From Gemmobacter fulvus (lineage in GTDB: Bacteria > Pseudomonadota > Alphaproteobacteria > Rhodobacterales > Rhodobacteraceae), in NCBI RefSeq assembly GCF_018798885.1, contig NZ_CP076361.1, positions 1,488,001-1,552,000 on the forward strand: a stretch of DNA of 64,000 bases, written 5' to 3'. Shown here piece after piece: positions 45,579 to 52,683 of the stretch. A program made the translations under genes and the position numbers. The number at the start of each line of letters is the position of its first letter. The stretch's first letter is position 1. The notes below the pieces were generated by a model. The model made no database searches and was not told the origin of the DNA. It saw only the letters and a list, made by a program, of their open reading frames with translations.

Positions 45579-47147
45579 TCAGCTTGACGGCTTTTGGAAG
45601 GCCCAGGGCATGAGGTCGTCGATGCGCGCTGCGGGGTGGCCGTTGGCGATGGCGGTCAGGGTTTCGCGCAAGTAGGCGTAGGGATCGATGGCGTTCAGCT
45701 TGCAGGTCTCAATAAGCGAGGCCAGGCGCGCCCAGGTTCGGCCGCCCTCGTCATGACCGGCGAACAGCGCGTTTTTACGATTGAGGGTTAGGGGTCTGAT
45801 GGTATTTTCGACCGGGTTTGTATCCATCTCGACGCGGCCATCGGACAGGAAGATCTGCAGGCCATCCCAGTGCCGGTGGATATAGCCGAGCTTCTCGCCC
45901 AAGCGGGATTTGGCGGAGATCCGGCTGCGCTGGTGGGTCAGCCAAAGGCGGAAGTCGGCAATCAGCGGGGCCGATCGCGCTTGGCGGGCCGCTAGGCGCT
46001 CCTCGGGTGAGCGTCCCCGGACGCTGGCTTCGATCTTGTAGATCTGGGCGATGCGGCGCAGGCCTTCGGCGGCGATCTCGGAGCCGTCCTTTTGATAGAT
46101 GTCATGCAGTTTGCGCCGGGAATGGGCCCAGCAGTAGGCCAGCGTCAGGGGCATGCCGCCCACGCGCTTTGGTTCGGCCAAGGCGTCATAGCCGGTATAT
46201 CCATCGACCTGAAGAATGCCCTCGAAGCCTGTCAGGATGTCCATCGCATGGCGGCCATGGCGCCCGGGCGCATAGGTGAAGACGACCGCGGGCGGATCGC
46301 CTCCACCCCAGCCGCGATCATCGCGGGTCACCGCCCAAAGGTAGCCGGTTTTGGTTTTGCCCGCCTTGGGATCGAGGACCGGTGCCCGGGTCTCGTCCAT
46401 GAACAGGCGGCCGGATCGCTTGAGGTGGACCAACATCCGGTCAACGACCGGGGCCAGATGATAGGCTGCTACGCCACACCACTTTGCCAGGGTTGACCGG
46501 TCCAGATCCACGCCGCCCCGGCCATAGATCTGGCATTGGCGATAAAGCGGCAAGTGATCCGCATATTTGGAGACGGCGACATGGGCGAGCGTGCCCTCGG
46601 TCGGCAAACCGCCTTCGATCAGCCAGTTGGGCGTGTCGGCCTGTATGATGCCTGCGTCGCAACGACGACAGGCATAGCGGGGGCGAATGGTGACGATGAC
46701 CTGGAAGCGGGCAGGAACGATGTCGAGACGTTCGGCGCGGTCTTCGCCGATCGTCACCATGTCGGTGCAGCCGCAGGGACATATCTTCTGCGCGGGTTCG
46801 ATCACCTGCTCGATGCGCGGTAGGTGATCTGGCAGATGGCCAAGGTTGCGTTTGGCTGCCGGACGCCTGGGCCTGCCATCGGCATTGCGCTCCGCCAGCG
46901 CTGCCCGCGCGGCCTCGGCTTCGGCGACCGCCGTTTCCAGATCCTCGAAAGCCAGCTGGCGCTCGTCGGGTGCCAACTGCTCGGACCGCTTGCCGTAAAG
47001 CGCATGGCGCAGCTCGGCGATCAGGTAATCCTGACGTTCGGTCTGCGCCTCCAGCCCGGTGACCTTGGCCTGCATGGTCGCAAACGCCTCACGCACGGCG
47101 GGCGGAAGGCTGTCCATATCAAAGGGGAGATCGGCGGGCGCAGGCAT
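45579..47147 (-). CDS. tnpC: IS66-family transposase TnpC
   Basis: A 522-residue transposase. The N-terminal coiled coil (TMQAKVTGLEAQTERQDYLI) is followed by the zinc-binding region with CPCGCTDM and CRRCDAG. The DDE core has RSGRLFMDETRAPVLDP, LQVDGYTGYDALAEP and the C-terminal catalytic Glu region. The tail is EMDTNPVENTIRPLTLNRKN, ALFAGHDEGGRTWARLASLI and the IS66_C end. It appears intact, but transposition of this copy needs TnpB, which is broken. Confidence 0.93.
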   Translation of the reverse strand: MPAPADLPFDMDSLPPAVREAFATMQAKVTGLEAQTERQDYLIAELRHALYGKRSEQLAPDERQLAFEDLETAVAEAEAARAALAERNADGRPRRPAAKRNLGHLPDHLPRIEQVIEPAQKICPCGCTDMVTIGEDRAERLDIVPARFQVIVTIRPRYACRRCDAGIIQADTPNWLIEGGLPTEGTLAHVAVSKYADHLPLYRQCQIYGRGGVDLDRSTLAKWCGVAAYHLAPVVDRMLVHLKRSGRLFMDETRAPVLDPKAGKTKTGYLWAVTRDDRGWGGGDPPAVVFTYAPGRHGRHAMDILTGFEGILQVDGYTGYDALAEPKRVGGMPLTLAYCWAHSRRKLHDIYQKDGSEIAAEGLRRIAQIYKIEASVRGRSPEERLAARQARSAPLIADFRLWLTHQRSRISAKSRLGEKLGYIHRHWDGLQIFLSDGRVEMDTNPVENTIRPLTLNRKNALFAGHDEGGRTWARLASLIETCKLNAIDPYAYLRETLTAIANGHPAARIDDLMPWAFQKPSS

Positions 47148-47201
47148 GGCTGTTTATACCGCGTGCCCCCAGGATTGCCCATATTTACAAGGCGATCCGA
47201 G

Positions 47202-47403
47202 TCACTCTGTCGCGGGGGGATGCGTCGGCCTGGGCGCATGGATGCGGCGCCAGTCAAGCCCTGCAAACAGCGCCTCGAACTGCACCCGCGACAGCCGCAT
47301 GACCCCGTCGCCAACCTTTGGCCAGGCAAAGCCGCCCTGTTCCAGTCGCTTGTAGATCATCACGATCCCACTGCCGTCCCAAAACAGAACCTTGATCCTG
47401 TCG
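47202..47403 (-). pseudogene. tnpB: tnpB 3' part (IS66 Orf2), split by the serine-recombinase element
   Basis: This stretch encodes the C-terminal half of the IS66 accessory protein: DRIKVLFWDGSGIVMIYKR, LEQGGFAWPKVGDGVMRLS and LFAGLDWRRIHAPRP, ending in TGA at 47202-47204. It has no start. Joining it through the shared two-base core to 50027-50176 restores one 117-residue frame. Confidence 0.9.
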
Positions 47404-47420
47404 CCCGATCACGTTTCATA
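47392..47420. other. Left junction (att half-site) of the serine-recombinase element
   Basis: On the plus strand tnpB sequence (CTTGATCCTGTCG) meets the core CC at 47404-47405 and then the element arm CGATCACGTTTCAT (47406-47419). See the element entry for the symmetry with the right junction. Confidence 0.75.
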
Positions 47421-47434
47421 ATGCATCTCCTCCT

Positions 47435-49528
47435 TCAGAATCCGGGTAGGGTCATGGACCTGTCTGCAATCTTATCAAGCGCTTGCCTTGGCCTGCGCGC
47501 GGCTATTTCCTGCAAGCCTATCCGAACCGCCTCGGTTTCGAGCGCGGCCAGCGGTATTTTCCATGGGGCGGAATACAGGATCTGTGTCGCGGGGAGGATC
47601 TGCGCGCGGATCAGTTTGTGGACAGATGCCACGCAGACGCCGAGCCGCTTGGCGGCAGCATCGACGCTCACGGTCTTCTCCTCCTCGGCCTCGGGATCAT
47701 AGGGTGGGATCGCGAGCCTGTCGCGCAATTCAGCCACGCGGACGGTCGTCCATGTCTCGTCATCCTCAGTGCGGCAGCGCATCCGGTTGAGGGTCACGGC
47801 AAGTTCCCTGTCTGGCCAGTGCCCGCCAAGTTTGCGCAAGATGTCGGCAGCAGTGCGCTTTGGCCCCGGTGGGAAGCGACCGGTTCGGCGCCGGGCCAGC
47901 CTGACCTCGGTGTGGCGCCCGCCGATCCAGTGAATGAGCAGAACGAAGGCGTTCTCCGCCTGATCGATGTCGATCACCACTTCCTCGATCAGCAGGCGCA
48001 CCAGTCGCTGCCGCGCGCGGGCATCGGTCCCGGCGGCATTCCATGCCGAGGGCAGGTCGGTGGCGAGCCGCAAGAGGACATCAGGATCGACCCCGGGCCT
48101 CGCGATGAGTTCTGCGCCCAAAGCGGCAAGTTTTTGCTCGACCGAGGCCACCCGCTCCAGGGCTGCGTTCCACCGCGCCTCCAGCGTGCGCGCAACATGC
48201 CGTTTGGCGGGATCGACATGCTCATATCGCCGCTCGGCCAGTTCCGCGGCGTATCGTGCCTCATCAAGCTCCTTCTCGACAGCAAGCCGCACCACCTCCT
48301 GTGCCCGGGTGGCCTGCTGTCCCGCCAATAGGGCAGCCTGCACGGCGCGGCCGGAGACCGCTTCGAGCAGTTGGCCGGTCACGGCCGCATCGATGCCGCC
48401 CCCGCCCGCACCGATGCAGAGCCCAGCCCCGACATGGCTGTCATCGCCCCGACATTGGTAACGATGGGACAGGTCGGTCCCGGTCTTGTAAAAGACCCGC
48501 ATCATCCGGCCGCACCTTGCGCAACGCGCCATGCCGCTCAGCAGCGCCTGTCCGCCGCGCCCGGATTTGCGGGCCGTTCGCTTTTGCATATGCGCGTTCT
48601 CCCCCAGCAGGACGCGGTTCTCCTCATAGGCCTGCCAGTCGATGTATCCTTCGTGATTGCTCTTGATCAGCACGCCCCACTCCTCGATCGCCCGGTGATG
48701 GCCGCTGGTCTTGCGCGCCTCGCCCTCGACCACCGCCATCCGATTACCGGTCCGGCCGAAGGCATAGGCACCAGCGTAGACCGGATTATGCAGCACCTGC
48801 ATCACGCTGTGATAGGCAGGCTTGCGCCAAGCGATCTTGCGCAGGGCACCGTTGCGCAGGACCACTGGCAGATGGACATCGGCCGCGCGCAGCCACAGGA
48901 ACACCTGGCGACCGCTGCCAAGCTCGCGGAACTTGGCGAAGATCAGGTGGATGGCCTGCCGGACCCGCTCATCAGGATCCATCTCAATCCTGTCGTCCTC
49001 GCTCCAGCAGAACCCAGGCGGCAAGGTAAAGCGGAGTTCTCCCCGCTTCGCCTTCGCATCGCGGGCCGCCAGCCCACGTTGCCGCAGAAGACTGAGTTCG
49101 TATTCCGACATGGTGCCCTTCAGCCCCAGCAGCAGTCGATCATTCATTTGACGCGGATCGTAGACCCCCTCCGGGTCAACGACCAAGGCCCCCGTCAAGG
49201 CGCAGAGGTCAATCAGATGATGCCAGTCCCGGCCATTACGGGAAAGCCGCGAGGCTTCGATGCAATAGACCGCCCCCACCGTCCCGGCACAGACTTCCGC
49301 GACCAGACGCTGGAAGCCCGGGCGGGCAATCAGACCAGAGCCGGAGCGTCCCAGATCCTCATCGATGACCCGGACCTCGGCGAAGCCGGTGTCGCGGGCG
49401 GCTTCGGCCAGCTGGTATTGCCGCTTCTGGCTTTCGAGATTCCCGAGCACCTGAGCCATCGTCGACTGGCGAACGTAGACGAGTGCGCTGCGGGCAAGGT
49501 GCTCAGCGGTGATCTTTGCGTGCATCAT
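47435..49528 (-). CDS. Large serine recombinase (recombinase family protein)
   Basis: A 697-residue large serine recombinase. The resolvase domain starts ARSALVYVRQSTMAQV with the catalytic serine of YVRQS (Ser22). It continues with CIEASRLSRNGRDWHHL and NDRLLLGLKGTMSEYELSLL. A recombinase domain (RKPAYHSVMQVLHNPVYAGA), a zinc ribbon (MARCARCGRMM ... YQCRG) and a coiled coil (~residues 430-500) follow. Near the C-terminus VDAAAKRLGVCVASVHKLI suggests an extra HTH. The ATG at 49528 has GGAGGG upstream and overlaps the stop of the partner gene; a TTG at 49546 is less likely. It should catalyse integration and excision of its element. Confidence 0.9.
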   Translation of the reverse strand: MMHAKITAEHLARSALVYVRQSTMAQVLGNLESQKRQYQLAEAARDTGFAEVRVIDEDLGRSGSGLIARPGFQRLVAEVCAGTVGAVYCIEASRLSRNGRDWHHLIDLCALTGALVVDPEGVYDPRQMNDRLLLGLKGTMSEYELSLLRQRGLAARDAKAKRGELRFTLPPGFCWSEDDRIEMDPDERVRQAIHLIFAKFRELGSGRQVFLWLRAADVHLPVVLRNGALRKIAWRKPAYHSVMQVLHNPVYAGAYAFGRTGNRMAVVEGEARKTSGHHRAIEEWGVLIKSNHEGYIDWQAYEENRVLLGENAHMQKRTARKSGRGGQALLSGMARCARCGRMMRVFYKTGTDLSHRYQCRGDDSHVGAGLCIGAGGGGIDAAVTGQLLEAVSGRAVQAALLAGQQATRAQEVVRLAVEKELDEARYAAELAERRYEHVDPAKRHVARTLEARWNAALERVASVEQKLAALGAELIARPGVDPDVLLRLATDLPSAWNAAGTDARARQRLVRLLIEEVVIDIDQAENAFVLLIHWIGGRHTEVRLARRRTGRFPPGPKRTAADILRKLGGHWPDRELAVTLNRMRCRTEDDETWTTVRVAELRDRLAIPPYDPEAEEEKTVSVDAAAKRLGVCVASVHKLIRAQILPATQILYSAPWKIPLAALETEAVRIGLQEIAARRPRQALDKIADRSMTLPGF

Positions 49529-50025
49529 GACCTGCGCCCTCCGCAATCTTGCCCGCCGCCATCAGCAGCAGGTCTGCCAATGCCTCCAGGATCGCCGGTG
49601 TCGCGGGCGCGGCCGGGGGGCGGTTCGGGCTGTCGTTCAGGTCCAGGCAGAGCTGACTCGGCGTCGCTTGCTTTTGTTGCGAGAGGGGTCGGGGTCGGCA
49701 GGGCATGCGTATCCTCCTCGGGAATCGATCCCCCACAGGATGACGCAAGCTGACCGTGACGCATTAGATCGAGTGTCTGTGCAAGCGACCGCAAGGCTTC
49801 GAGAGCAACAACCGGCGGGCCGCTTTCCATGCGTGCGCAATAGGCGGCATCGCACATCCAGGGGGGCAAAGTCCGGAAGAACCCCTGCCGTTCCTCGACC
49901 AGCACAGAGTCCGATCCGTGCCTGCGTCCCCCATCGCGCGCGCGTAGAACCCGCCCGTAAAGAGGGTGCCAAGGATATTCGATCCGCAAATCACGCAGTT
50001 GGTATGTGGAATGAAAGCCGATCAC
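49525..50025 (-). CDS. DUF5372-like partner of the serine recombinase
   Basis: A ~166-residue protein read just upstream of and coupled to the recombinase (its TGA overlaps the recombinase ATG). The N-terminal third (DLRIEYPWHPLYGRVLRARD, PWMCDAAYCARMESGPPVV) matches small proteins I recall next to this class of recombinases (DUF5372). The C-terminal half is proline/glycine-rich and low in complexity. The start is uncertain. A GTG at 50025 lies at the element edge and survives excision; a TTG at 50046 would lie in tnpB. It may direct the recombinase to its sites. The family name is from memory. Confidence 0.6.
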   Translation of the reverse strand: MIGFHSTYQLRDLRIEYPWHPLYGRVLRARDGGRRHGSDSVLVEERQGFFRTLPPWMCDAAYCARMESGPPVVALEALRSLAQTLDLMRHGQLASSCGGSIPEEDTHALPTPTPLATKASDAESALPGPERQPEPPPGRARDTGDPGGIGRPAADGGGQDCGGRRS

Positions 50026-50040
50026 CACGTTTGGACCTGA
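50011..50040. other. Right junction (att half-site) of the serine-recombinase element
   Basis: The element arm ATGAAAGCCGATCA (50011-50024), core CC (50025-50026), then tnpB sequence ACGTTTGGACCTGA. Comparison with the left junction defines the CC as the likely crossover dinucleotide. Confidence 0.75.
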
Positions 50041-50176
50041 AGACAACCATCACCCCCGCCTTGGGCGCAAAGCCCAACGCGGCATGCGCCATGGCCGCCA
50101 GCCCGTCATGTCCCTTGCGGAAGTCCACAGGCTTGGTCGCAATCACGATCCGGACGGCCTGATCCGGAAAGATCAC
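50027..50176 (-). pseudogene. tnpB: tnpB 5' part (IS66 Orf2), split by the serine-recombinase element
   Basis: The GTG at 50176 overlaps the tnpA stop. It encodes IFPDQAVRIVIATKPVDFRK, GHDGLAAMAHAALGFAPK and VVFRSKR, the N-terminal half of IS66 TnpB. Beyond 50026 the frame runs into element DNA. Confidence 0.9.
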
Positions 50177-50583
50177 AGCACCTTCCTCAACGCCGCCGCC
50201 AAGGCCGCCGCGCGGTCTGGACTGCAATCCGGCATCACATGCAGAACGACCCCACAGATCTCGACCCTGATCACGCCCGTGTCGGCCGACGCATCAGCCA
50301 ATGGCTCGATCACCAGCGGCACGAAGGTCGGGGCCGTAGCGACCGGCACCACCAGTTCCCCTTTGCGCGCCTGACCACGCCATCCCGAAAGGTGCCGCGC
50401 AATCAACCCATACTTCGCCGCAACATCGCAGACCCGCGCGCCAGGCTGAAAACTCTCAGCCACAATCCGCGCCTTGAGATCATCCGGCCATCGCCGCCGC
50501 CCGGTCGGGCCATCAAGGATCTCGATCCGGGATACTTCCTTCGACCCACGCACCTCCATCCGGTGCTCGTTTTGGTGCTCCAC
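50173..50583 (-). CDS. tnpA: IS66-family accessory protein TnpA (Orf1)
   Basis: A 136-residue protein with an N-terminal HTH (RRRWPDDLKARIVAESFQPG and VCDVAAKYGLIARHLSGWR) and the C-terminal TFVPLVIEPLADAS strand region typical of IS66 Orf1. It is the first gene of the IS66 operon; its stop overlaps the tnpB GTG. Confidence 0.9.
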   Translation of the reverse strand: MEHQNEHRMEVRGSKEVSRIEILDGPTGRRRWPDDLKARIVAESFQPGARVCDVAAKYGLIARHLSGWRGQARKGELVVPVATAPTFVPLVIEPLADASADTGVIRVEICGVVLHVMPDCSPDRAAALAAALRKVL

Positions 50584-50667
50584 GGCCAGCCTCCCGCAAA
50601 CTCAGTTGCAGAACGGCATGCCCCAAGTCACATCAAGCCGAAACCACGGGGCCGGCGCACCGCTTAC

Positions 50668-50675
50668 GTTGGGCC
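50668..50675. repeat. Right copy of the IS66 target-site duplication
   Basis: GTTGGGCC directly after the IS66 right end, identical to 45542-45549. Confidence 0.9.
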
Positions 50676-50822
50676 AGAGTCTACCTCAAACTGGATTAGG
50701 CGGAGGGGGAAACGTCAACCGATGTAGCACCTGCTGCTTCCACGTTGCTTCCACGTGTGGAATTGGAACGCGTAAGGCCCCGCGTGAACGAGGCGTAAGG
50801 TATTGATGTTGTTATAAGATTT

Positions 50823-50868
50823 TGGTTGCGGGGACAGGATTTGAACCTGTGACCTTCAGGTTATGAGC
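50823..50868 (-). tRNA. 3' half of an initiator-type tRNA-Met (CAU), integration scar
   Basis: Read on the minus strand, CTCATAACCTGAAGG holds the CAU anticodon loop and stem. It is followed by a T-arm (ACAGG TTCAAAT CCTGT) and CCCCGCA ACCA. The acceptor 3' strand CCCCGCA with discriminator A is that of initiator tRNA, which opens CGCGGGG. The D-arm and 5' acceptor strand are absent: upstream of the anticodon stem the sequence is unrelated. Partial tRNAs of this kind mark one end of an integrated island; the missing 5' half lies toward the island at higher coordinates. It is not a functional tRNA. Confidence 0.85.
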
Positions 50869-51214
50869 CGCAACCACGCCGATCCTGTAAAGTGAATCAA
50901 ATCAATCACTTACACAGCATACCTTTGAATTCGTTGAGGTACTGACCGACACTCGGCGGAAATCAACTCATTTCAACGGAAGCGAACGCGGTGAAACTGA
51001 ATTCAAGGGTTGACCAGACGTTGACAAGCCAAGCAGATTACCTTCCGACGAGCGAAGGCCACAAACCTGGCACCGAACTCGATGCGAGGAGAGGTTAACG
51101 CCTTTTGCCACTTCTTACCTAAGAATCAGCTAGGTGCAGGTAACCGCCGACGCAATCTTCGACCGGATGGCACTGACACAGTCGTGCTCAAAAAAACCTT
51201 AGCCCACGCCCGGA
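50869..51214. other. Intergenic region between the tRNA fragment and the RT gene
   Basis: About 350 bases at the presumed island edge, lower in GC than the chromosome to the left. I find no gene, terminator or convincing repeat. A second copy of the tRNA-derived core is not visible within the window. Confidence 0.5.
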
Positions 51215-52246
51215 TCAGAACGGTATGTCTTCATGCTCCATCGGCGCGGCCTCATCGGCGCTCTTTTTCGACGCTTCTTGGCTCGCCTCACTTATCCATT
51301 TGTCTCGCTTCTGCTTGAGCATGTTCATCTGGTCGGACGCTCGCTGCCCCACGTTAGACTTCGTTCCGACGATATGCCGGACGGTTCCGAGCTGGCTGAG
51401 GAGGCGTTGGGCGCATGAGGCCCGTTCCTCTGCCGTCATCGCATCATGCAGATCCTGCCAATACTGCTTAATGCGGAGGTTGAGCGAATTGGGCGCGAGA
51501 AGATCCCGGCCGACGACGCCGATCCCAGTTATCATGACTGGTCGGTTACCCGTGCGATATCGGATTTTGTGCGAGCGTAGACCGCGCTGTCGAATAACTT
51601 CCCGGATGCTCGTAACAACCTGTCCAGGCACAAATTTTCCAGAAATCGTCAAGTCGTCGACCCAAAGAGAATGGCGCAGTCCTCGATGGCCGCAGATATC
51701 GGAGATGCGGTCGAACAAAGGACGATGGACAAGGGTGCAGAGCACAGGTGTGAGCGGCGAGCCGAAGGATGCCTTGCCATCAATGGTACTCAGACGAGTG
51801 AGCAGACCGGCAACATCCTCGAACGGCCCGAGTTCGTCTACAAACCAGCGATACACCATTTCCTCCGTCGTCGACGGATAAAATTGCTTTACGTCCATCG
51901 TCAGGTACTGATCCTGGTCGAGATGCAGTGCCGCGTTGTCCCGCTGGCTCCGCTTCTTACGCGGGCTAAAGAGATAGCTGGGCTGTTGGACCTTGTTGAG
52001 ATGGAACTTGAGGCGTTCATGCACGCCACGAAGCCGCGACACCGGATATGCGAAATCCCGATCCTTGCCGCCTATGTTTTCCCGGCGGCGCACGATGAAC
52101 TGATCTTTGTAATTGGCCAAGCGGATAAGGTCAGCTTTGGTTTCGCCCAGAAGATCGGCGACCTCCCGTTGGGTAGGGCGCTGGGCAAACGGAGACCTCT
52201 CGAGACCATAAATCTCGTACGGGTGCGGCTTCCTACTGTGCCGCAC
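51215..52246 (-). CDS. Retron-type reverse transcriptase
   Basis: A 343-residue compact RT. It has NAALH at residues 104-108, matching the retron NAxxH motif. The first catalytic Asp is Asp118 in YLTMDVKQFYPST, the FGSPLTPVLCTLVHRPLF block follows, and the polymerase box is SLWVDDLTISG (Asp197, Asp198; Trp replaces the usual Tyr/Phe). MITGIGVVGRDLLAPN stands at the retron VTG position. No maturase or endonuclease domain is present, unlike group II intron proteins. The start is a GTG at 52246 preceded by AGGGAG; it overlaps the XRE gene by 14 bases and lies in a hairpin stem. Retrons make msDNA from an adjacent RNA and guard against phage together with an effector. The effector here would be the XRE protein or a neighbour. 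Confidence 0.85.
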   Translation of the reverse strand: MRHSRKPHPYEIYGLERSPFAQRPTQREVADLLGETKADLIRLANYKDQFIVRRRENIGGKDRDFAYPVSRLRGVHERLKFHLNKVQQPSYLFSPRKKRSQRDNAALHLDQDQYLTMDVKQFYPSTTEEMVYRWFVDELGPFEDVAGLLTRLSTIDGKASFGSPLTPVLCTLVHRPLFDRISDICGHRGLRHSLWVDDLTISGKFVPGQVVTSIREVIRQRGLRSHKIRYRTGNRPVMITGIGVVGRDLLAPNSLNLRIKQYWQDLHDAMTAEERASCAQRLLSQLGTVRHIVGTKSNVGQRASDQMNMLKQKRDKWISEASQEASKKSADEAAPMEHEDIPF

Positions 52247-52247
52247 C
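52222..52247 (-). promoter_or_regulatory. Hairpin covering the RT start codon
   Basis: GGTGCGGC (52222-52229) and GCCGCACC (52240-52247) are exact reverse complements with a 10-base loop. On the mRNA the RT GTG is inside the stem. Translation of the overlapping XRE end would open it, so this is a probable coupling device. Confidence 0.6.
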
Positions 52248-52559
52248 AGCAGGCTCCCTAGGGGAAAAGGACTCTAGGAGCTTCAACACGCGGTTCGCGA
52301 CGATCAGCTTACCGCGCTTCTGCACAGGCTCGCCTTCCAACTCCTCGGCAAAGAACATGAGCTGCGACATCCGCACCCCGAGCTTTTGACTGTATCGCTC
52401 AAGAACCTCGATCGAGACTGGCTTGGCATTGCGCTCGATCTCCGAGATCATTGATTGCGACAGTCCAATCTCTTCGGCAAGTTCTGCTTGCGAAAACCCA
52501 TGGTATAGGCGGATCAGGCGAAGGGCGTCGTTGATCATCGGTCGCTTCACATCAGACAT
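52233..52559 (-). CDS. XRE-family helix-turn-helix protein, partner of the RT
   Basis: A 108-residue protein: XRE HTH at ~10-65 (LRLIRLYHGFSQAELAEEIG, SMISEIERNAKPVSIEVLER), then a short C-terminal helix region (QKRGKLIVANRVLKLLESFS). It is upstream of and overlaps the RT gene, as in retron families whose partner is an HTH protein. It may regulate the operon through the palindrome at 52999-53021, act as effector, or both. The ATG at 52559 is the one that fits the HTH; a longer frame upstream lies in the structured leader. Confidence 0.85.
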   Translation of the reverse strand: MSDVKRPMINDALRLIRLYHGFSQAELAEEIGLSQSMISEIERNAKPVSIEVLERYSQKLGVRMSQLMFFAEELEGEPVQKRGKLIVANRVLKLLESFSPREPAGAAQ

Positions 52560-52683
52560 CGTTCCCTCCAATCGGCTATTTTCGAGGTCGCCGCTCACTC
52601 TCGGTCCGAAAACCAGAACCAAAAACGAACAACGTAGAATGTTGCCTGGCCCAGCAGAACGATGACTCGCCAGAGCCACCCTT

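Larger units (their letters stand above)
47406..50026. mobile_element. Serine-recombinase element inserted in IS66 tnpB
   Basis: A ~2.62-kb element encoding a large serine recombinase and a small coupled partner. Removing 47406-50026 restores the tnpB frame exactly: codons for SKR from the right flank, then GDRIKV from the left. Its two ends share a CC dinucleotide. Joined as a circle they give ATGAAAGCCGATCA, CC, CGATCACGTTTCAT, whose 14-base arms are reverse complements at 10 positions, symmetric about the CC. This is the form of a serine-integrase attP. No target duplication is present, as expected for this mechanism. Confidence 0.85.
45550..50667. mobile_element. IS66-family element (tnpA-tnpB-tnpC), interrupted in tnpB
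   Basis: Both ends begin GTAAGCGGTGCG (45550 reading right; 50667 reading left), the typical IS66 GTAAGCG terminus. They are flanked by the perfect 8-base duplication GTTGGGCC. The gene order on the minus strand is tnpA, tnpB, tnpC. A 2,621-base serine-recombinase element lies within tnpB; without it the IS is 2,497 bases. The complete target duplication means the IS66 has not been rearranged at its ends since insertion into the IS3 element. Confidence 0.92.
44320..50717. mobile_element. IS3-family element (IS407-like) interrupted by an IS66 element
   Basis: The left end TGACGTTGCCCCCGAC (44320) and the right end read inward from 50717 (TGACGTTTCCCCCTCC) form an imperfect inverted repeat of ~26 bases, both continuing to ATCCAG. 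Net length without the IS66 insertion and one copy of its target duplication is 1272 bases, normal for this group. orfA and orfB lie in the left part. The IS66 insertion lies 15-22 bases upstream of orfA and so cuts the transposase from its promoter. No direct duplication flanks the IS3 ends (TCCC versus ACCG), so the host DNA has changed on at least one side. Confidence 0.75.

Noticed and set aside
47406-50026. Reading the serine-recombinase element as a normal cargo of the IS66 element
   Set aside because: Its removal restores tnpB to the base, so it is a later insertion.
44316-50721. Target-site duplication for the IS3 element
   Set aside because: The flanks TCCC and ACCG differ, and shifting the ends a few bases gives no match.
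50823-50868. A complete tRNA gene
   Set aside because: No D-arm or 5' acceptor strand is present upstream of the anticodon stem.
51215-52246. Group II intron or DGR reverse transcriptase
   Set aside because: There is no maturase or endonuclease domain, no template/variable repeat pair, and retron motifs NAxxH and ITG are present.
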